Assembly: GCA_014376425.1 (NCBI GenBank)
Contig: JACMRO010000143.1
Location: forward strand, 1-12,103
Direction of reading: 5' to 3'
Length of the DNA: 12,103 bases
Origin: Rubritepida sp.
Lineage (GTDB): Bacteria; Pseudomonadota; Alphaproteobacteria; Acetobacterales; Acetobacteraceae
Shown: positions 8,135-12,103 of the stretch, piece after piece
Position numbering within the stretch: the stretch's first letter is position 1
Layout of the letters: every line of letters starts with the position of its first letter
Program-made: the position numbers and the translations under genes
The notes under the pieces: generated by a model
Databases searched by the model: none
The model's input: the letters and a program-made list of their open reading frames with translations, nothing else
What the model was told of the DNA's origin: nothing

Positions 8135-9509
8135 AAATACCATCTTCGGCGAACTTCGCCGCATGGCGCAGACATCCGGTGCGGTGGGCGGCATCGCGGC
8201 GCGCGTCGCCGGGCAGCGCCTGTTCGGCATCAAGACCGACAAGGCTGCGCATGCAAACGACCTCAAGGCCATACTGGGCGGGCTGAAAGGTCCGATGATG
8301 AAGGTGGCGCAGTTCCTCAGCACGGTGCCCGATGCGCTGCCGGAGGAATACGCGGCCGAGCTGGCAACGCTGCAATCCAACGCGCCGCCGATGGGCTGGG
8401 CCTTCGTCAAGCGCCGTATGGTGGCGGAGCTTGGGCCGCAATGGCAGTCCCGTTTCGCCGAGTTCGGGCCGGAGGCGGCGGCGGCGGCCTCGCTGGGCCA
8501 GGTGCATCGCGGCCGGCTGCATGACGGCACGGAAGTGGCCTGCAAGCTGCAGTACCCGGATATGCCCTCGATCGTGGAGGCCGACCTCAAGCAGCTGAAG
8601 CTCGGCATGAGCCTGTACCAGCGGATGGACAGCACGCTGGAGAATGGCGACGTCTTCGTCGAGCTGCGCGACCGGCTGCGCGAGGAGCTGGACTACACCC
8701 GCGAGGCCGCGCACCAGCGGCTGTACGGAATCATGCTGGCGGGCGATGCGCTGGTGCATGTGCCCGTACCGGTGATGGAGCTGACGACGAAGCGCCTGCT
8801 GACCATGACCTGGCTGCCCGGCCGGGCGCTGATGCGCCGCGTCGAGGAAGACCCGTCGCTGGAGGAGCGCAACATCTACGCCGCCGGGCTGTTCCAGGCG
8901 TATTACAAGCCGCTGTATAATTACGGCGTGATCCATGGCGACCCGCATCTGGGCAACTACCTGGTCCGCAGGCCTGAGGGCGACGATGCCGGCGGCATCA
9001 ACCTGCTGGATTTCGGCACTATCCGCATCTTCGCGCCGCATTTCATCGGTGGCGTGATCCGCCTGTTCGAGGCGGTGCGCGACCATGATGACGACAAGGC
9101 GCGGCATGCCTTCGAGGAGTGGGGGTTCCGCGACCTGTCGAACGAGATGATGGGGCACCTGAAGCGCTGGGCCGAATTCCTCTACGCGCCGCTGATCGAA
9201 GACCGGGTGCGACCGATCCAGGACCTGGACGATCTGCAGCTGGGCCGGCGGGTGGCGGAGAGCGTGCATAAGGGCTTGAAGGCGGAAAGCGCGCGGACCG
9301 GCAAGAGCGTGAAGATACCGCGCGAATTCCCGTTGATGGACCGCGCCGCGATCGGCCTGGGCAGCGCCTTCTCGCGGCTGCGGGCGGAGCAGAACTGGCA
9401 CCGCATGTTCAACGAGCTGATCGCCGATTTTTCCGAGGAGCGCCTGGCCGAACGCCAGGCGGCGGCGATTATCGAGGCAGGGGTTCCCGCGACAACTGCC
9501 GCGCCGTGA
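8127..9509 (+). CDS. ABC1/UbiB (AarF, ADCK-like) atypical kinase family protein
   Basis: A 460-residue member of the UbiB/COQ8 protein-kinase-like family, whose better known members support ubiquinone biosynthesis through ATPase activity. Visible in order: an N-terminal KxGQ-type motif as KVAQ (residues 59-62), the alanine-rich loop that replaces the usual Gly-rich loop (AAAAASLGQVHRG, 117-129), the ATP-binding lysine at 140 (VACKLQYP), EELDYTREA (186-194), the catalytic loop HGDPHLGN (270-277) and the DFG motif at 295-297. There is no obvious transmembrane segment, so it may be soluble or peripheral. The GTG start at 8127 has a GGAG 7 nt upstream and overlaps pepF by 8 nt. The Gly-to-Ala change in KVAQ sets it apart from canonical UbiB, so I do not assign ubiB; I recall similar wording in other alphaproteobacterial family members but cannot check it. 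Its 3' end overlaps the convergent membrane-protein gene by 41 bp. Confidence 0.91.
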   Translation: MAENTIFGELRRMAQTSGAVGGIAARVAGQRLFGIKTDKAAHANDLKAILGGLKGPMMKVAQFLSTVPDALPEEYAAELATLQSNAPPMGWAFVKRRMVAELGPQWQSRFAEFGPEAAAAASLGQVHRGRLHDGTEVACKLQYPDMPSIVEADLKQLKLGMSLYQRMDSTLENGDVFVELRDRLREELDYTREAAHQRLYGIMLAGDALVHVPVPVMELTTKRLLTMTWLPGRALMRRVEEDPSLEERNIYAAGLFQAYYKPLYNYGVIHGDPHLGNYLVRRPEGDDAGGINLLDFGTIRIFAPHFIGGVIRLFEAVRDHDDDKARHAFEEWGFRDLSNEMMGHLKRWAEFLYAPLIEDRVRPIQDLDDLQLGRRVAESVHKGLKAESARTGKSVKIPREFPLMDRAAIGLGSAFSRLRAEQNWHRMFNELIADFSEERLAERQAAAIIEAGVPATTAAP

Positions 9510-10656
9510 GCGCCAGCATGGCCAGCAGGCACAGCCACCATCCCTGCCAGACGCCGTAGCTGAGGCTACCGATCGCGACTGCGGCGGCAAAACTGCCCGC
9601 CGCGCCGGCTGAGGTGGCGTGCCAGCCCAGCGCCAGTATCAGCGCGGCCGCCAGCAGGGCTCCCACGACGCCGAGTTCCAGCCAGATCTGCAGGCCGGCA
9701 TTGTGGGTATGCAGCGGCAGGCGCTGGGCGCGCACGATGGCGAACCACTCGGCCTGGCCCGTCAGGCCGAAACGTTCGAGGTCGGCTGCGGGGATCATGT
9801 CGCGGCCGCCGGGGATGGCGCGGGCGGCCTCCATGCCCCAGCCCAGGAACGGGCGTTCGGCAATGCGCGCCAGGGTGAAATCCCAGATCAGCACGCGATG
9901 CGCGGCGCTACCCTGCAGGCCGCTGGCGTCGACCCCGCGCGACAGCGCCGCGCCCAGCAGCACCGGCGCCAGCAGCACCAGCAAGGCCGCAGCCACCGCG
10001 ATAGCACGTGCCACGCGCGCGCCACCCAGCTGTACCAGCGCAAAGCCGGCCAGCCCTACCACGACGCCGATTTTTGCCGATTGCGCCGGCATGCAGAAAA
10101 TACCCACCAGCACCGCCAGCAAGGTGGCGCCGTGCCACGCCCGCGGCACGGGCAGCGCCAGGGCCAGAGGTAGCAGCACCGCCAGGACCGTGGCGGCAGG
10201 CTTTAGCCCGAAGCCCAGCGCGACATCCCATTCGCGCAGCCCGCGCACCACGGCGCGCACCGCATTTCCTGACAGTTGATCAGCCACGGCCAGGACGCCG
10301 CCGGCGACCAGTCCACCCAGCAGCCATGGCGCCAGGGCGCGAGGGGGCGATGCGGCCAGCACCACCCCCGCCGCGCCGGCCAGCAGCACGAGCCCGGCCA
10401 TCCGCGTGCCCTCGAACAGGCTGCGCGCCGGCTCGATGGCCCAGAGCGCCGAGGCCGCGCCCCACAGCATGGGCGCCAGTGCCAGCCAGAACGGCGCAGG
10501 CATGGCCGCCCATCGCGGCCGTGGCGCCAGCACGACCGCCGCCGCCATCGCCACCAGCGCCAGCGGCGCGATGGCACGAAACTGCAGCACCGCCACCGCC
10601 GGCGCCAGCGCCAGGAACAGGGCCAGCGCGAGGCCAGGGTCTCGAAAGCGTGTCAT
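9469..10656 (-). CDS. O-antigen ligase (WaaL/Wzy-C) family membrane protein
   Basis: A 395-residue, strongly hydrophobic protein with about ten to twelve predicted membrane segments, several packed into residues 8-240, then a large likely periplasmic loop (about 240-320) and further membrane segments to about 388. The loop holds the Wzy-C hallmarks: HRVLIWDFTLARIAERPFLG at 253-272 and HTHNAGLQIWLELGVVG at 316-332, with His 316/318 as candidate catalytic residues. Enzymes of this family join or polymerise undecaprenyl-linked glycans at the periplasmic face of the inner membrane; ligase and polymerase cannot be told apart here. No glycosyltransferase or lipopolysaccharide gene lies nearby, so the glycan is unknown. 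ATG 10654-10656 lacks a clear ribosome-binding site. The TAA stop (9469-9471) lies inside the convergent kinase gene, giving a 41-bp antiparallel coding overlap. Confidence 0.88.
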   Translation of the reverse strand: MTRFRDPGLALALFLALAPAVAVLQFRAIAPLALVAMAAAVVLAPRPRWAAMPAPFWLALAPMLWGAASALWAIEPARSLFEGTRMAGLVLLAGAAGVVLAASPPRALAPWLLGGLVAGGVLAVADQLSGNAVRAVVRGLREWDVALGFGLKPAATVLAVLLPLALALPVPRAWHGATLLAVLVGIFCMPAQSAKIGVVVGLAGFALVQLGGARVARAIAVAAALLVLLAPVLLGAALSRGVDASGLQGSAAHRVLIWDFTLARIAERPFLGWGMEAARAIPGGRDMIPAADLERFGLTGQAEWFAIVRAQRLPLHTHNAGLQIWLELGVVGALLAAALILALGWHATSAGAAGSFAAAVAIGSLSYGVWQGWWLCLLAMLALTARQLSREPLPR

Positions 10657-10747
10657 GCGCGGCGGGGTGACACGCGCCCCGGCCGGCGTAAAGCCGCGCT
10701 TCGGTTGCGGAGCCTGCCAAGCTCTGCCTTACTCCCACCCGTCCGAG

Positions 10748-10770
10748 CGGCGCCGGGCGAACCGGCACCG
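10748..10770 (+). promoter_or_regulatory. Hairpin in the pyrophosphatase leader
   Basis: CGGCGCCGG (10748-10756) and CCGGCACCG (10762-10770) pair over nine positions with one C-A mismatch and a 5-nt loop GCGAA. It lies 26 nt before the hppA GTG, in the 140-bp gap between divergent genes, and would be in the leader RNA if transcription starts upstream. The rest of the gap (10657-10796) shows only a weak TTGCGG / CTTACT pair (10705-10710 and 10728-10733, 17-bp spacing) as a possible promoter. No known riboswitch was recognised. Confidence 0.3.
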
Positions 10771-10784
10771 ACACAATAACGGAA

Positions 10785-10789
10785 GGGAG
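10785..10789 (+). promoter_or_regulatory. Ribosome-binding site of hppA
   Basis: GGGAG, part of a longer GGAAGGGAG run, sits 7 nt before the GTG at 10797-10799. It settles the choice of a GTG start for the pyrophosphatase, whose hydrophobic N-terminus follows directly. Confidence 0.6.
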
Positions 10790-10796
10790 CTTTCTA

Positions 10797-12103
10797 GTGA
10801 TCACAGCGGTTTTGCTGCTGGTCATCCTGCTGGGTGCGACTTCGCTCGCCTATGGCTGGATCACCACCAAGGACATCATGGCCAGGCCCGCGGGCAATGC
10901 GCGCATGCAGGAGATTGCGCAGGCGATCCAGGAAGGCGCCTCGGCCTATCTCAAGCGGCAGTACATCACCATCGCGGCGGTGGGCGTGGTGCTCTTCGTG
11001 GGCATCCTCCTGGTGCTGGGGGTGGCCGTCGCAATGGGTTTCCTGGTCGGCGCCGTGCTGTCGGGGCTGGCCGGCTTCATTGGCATGAACGTCTCGGTGC
11101 GCGCCAATGTGCGCACCGCACAGGCCAGCACGACCGGGTTGGCGGCGGGACTGGACCTCGCGTTCAAGTCGGGCGCCATCACCGGCATGCTGGTGGCGGG
11201 GCTGGCGTTGCTGGGCGTGGCCATCACTTTCTTCGTGCTGGTGGTGGTGCAGGGCTACGCGATCAATTCGCGCACGGTGATCGACAGCCTGGTGGCGCTG
11301 GGCTTCGGCGCCTCGCTGATCTCGATCTTCGCGCGCCTGGGCGGCGGCATCTTCACCAAGGGCGCCGATGTGGGCGGCGACATGGTGGGCAAGGTGGAAG
11401 CCGGCATCCCCGAGGACGACCCCCGCAACCCCGCCACCATCGCCGACAATGTGGGCGACAACGTGGGTGACTGCGCCGGCATGGCGGCTGACCTGTTCGA
11501 GACCTATGCGGTGACCCTGGTCGCCACCATGGTGCTGGCGGCGATCACCTTCACCGGCACTGGCCAGGTGCGCGCCATGCTGTTTCCGCTGCTGATCGGC
11601 GGCGTGTGCATCATCACATCCATCGTCGGCACCTACTTCGTGAAGCTGCCGGCCAGTCAGAACATCATGGGCGCGATGTATCGCGGCTTGATCGTCACCG
11701 GTGCGCTGTCACTGGCGATCCTGCTGCCGCTGAGCTTCGCGACCTTCGGCTTCGGCAGCTACACCGCGGCTGGCGCCACCTTCGGCGCGTTCAGCCTGTT
11801 CCTGTGCGGCACGGTGGGGTTGATCGTCACGGCGCTCATCGTGATGATCACCGAATACTACACCGGCACCCAGTTCCGCCCGGTGAGGAGCATCGCCGAA
11901 GCGTCGCAGACGGGGCATGGCACCAACGTCATCCGCGGCCTGGCGGTGAGCATGGAGAGCACGGCCATCCCGGCGCTGATCATCATCTTCGGCATCATCA
12001 GCACCTATGCGCTGGCGGGGCTGTATGGCGTCGCGATCGCCACCACCACCATGCTGGCGCTGGCCGGCATGATCGTGGCGCTGGATGCCTTCGGCCCGGT
12101 GAC
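10797..12103 (+). CDS. hppA: Membrane-bound proton-translocating pyrophosphatase, 3' truncated
   Basis: Integral membrane pump that couples hydrolysis of pyrophosphate to proton export. About 435 of some 700 residues are in the window and the frame stays open to the right edge. The hydrophobic N-terminus (VLLLVILLGATSLAYGW) is followed by EGASAYLKRQY at residues 46-56, the substrate/Mg region DVGGDMVGKVEAGIPEDDPR at 191-210 and ADNVGDNVGDCAGMAADLFE at 216-235, with multiple membrane helices between. The usual DVGADLVGK signature here reads DVGGDMVGK. The segment that separates potassium-dependent from potassium-independent pumps lies beyond the window, so that subtype cannot be assigned; proton rather than sodium pumping is inferred from general similarity to alphaproteobacterial enzymes. 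The start is GTG with a good ribosome-binding site. It diverges from the O-antigen-ligase-family gene across 140 bp. Confidence 0.93.
   Translation, partial: MITAVLLLVILLGATSLAYGWITTKDIMARPAGNARMQEIAQAIQEGASAYLKRQYITIAAVGVVLFVGILLVLGVAVAMGFLVGAVLSGLAGFIGMNVSVRANVRTAQASTTGLAAGLDLAFKSGAITGMLVAGLALLGVAITFFVLVVVQGYAINSRTVIDSLVALGFGASLISIFARLGGGIFTKGADVGGDMVGKVEAGIPEDDPRNPATIADNVGDNVGDCAGMAADLFETYAVTLVATMVLAAITFTGTGQVRAMLFPLLIGGVCIITSIVGTYFVKLPASQNIMGAMYRGLIVTGALSLAILLPLSFATFGFGSYTAAGATFGAFSLFLCGTVGLIVTALIVMITEYYTGTQFRPVRSIAEASQTGHGTNVIRGLAVSMESTAIPALIIIFGIISTYALAGLYGVAIATTTMLALAGMIVALDAFGPV

Noticed and set aside
7331..8635. A 434-codon minus-strand frame across pepF and the kinase
   Set aside because: It runs antisense to two well-supported genes and shows no conserved features.
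8103..9590. A 495-codon minus-strand frame opposite the kinase
   Set aside because: GC-driven antisense frame; the kinase on the plus strand has all its catalytic motifs.
10406..11470. A 354-codon plus-strand frame over the start of hppA
   Set aside because: It is in a different frame from the pyrophosphatase, Gly/Arg/His-rich, and starts inside the opposite-strand membrane-protein gene.

Overview
The window looks like chromosomal DNA from a high-GC alphaproteobacterium. Gene families, GC-rich codon use and tight packing suggest Rhodospirillales, perhaps an Acetobacteraceae/Roseomonas-like lineage. That placement is inference from protein flavour; no rRNA or other phylogenetic marker is present. 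I recognise eight genes: six complete, one cut by the left edge and one by the right edge. No stretch over 300 bases lacks a gene. I saw no tRNA, rRNA, CRISPR array, insertion sequence or prophage sign, so this reads as core metabolism rather than an accessory island.

Layout. (1) 1-2558, plus strand: the end of the beta subunit and the whole alpha subunit of a 3-methylcrotonyl-CoA carboxylase-type biotin enzyme (leucine/isovalerate catabolism), joined by a 4-nt stop/start overlap. (2) 2568-3008, minus strand: an unrecognised 146-residue protein with a CPxCP motif, convergent with the carboxylase. Its upstream region (3033-3062) carries a Fur-box-like palindrome laid over a plausible promoter. 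(3) 3102-6245, minus strand: a two-gene unit of a long-chain-type AMP-forming acyl-CoA ligase followed 15 bp later by a class III PLP aminotransferase of the glutamate-1-semialdehyde-aminomutase-like group. (4) 6305-9509, plus strand: an M3-family oligoendopeptidase F overlapping by 8 nt an ABC1/UbiB-type atypical kinase. (5) 9469-10656, minus strand: an O-antigen-ligase-family polytopic membrane protein whose 3' end overlaps the kinase 3' end by 41 bp. (6) 10797 to the right edge, plus strand: a membrane proton-pumping pyrophosphatase, truncated by the window, starting at GTG behind a good ribosome-binding site.

How the genes relate. The carboxylase subunits form one enzyme. The ligase and aminotransferase are probably co-transcribed, but a shared substrate is not evident. 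The peptidase and kinase are probably translationally coupled. The other genes look like independent units. The best lead for something undescribed is the small CPxCP protein, which the Fur-like site suggests may be iron-regulated. I did not find convincing evidence of a wholly new multi-gene system.
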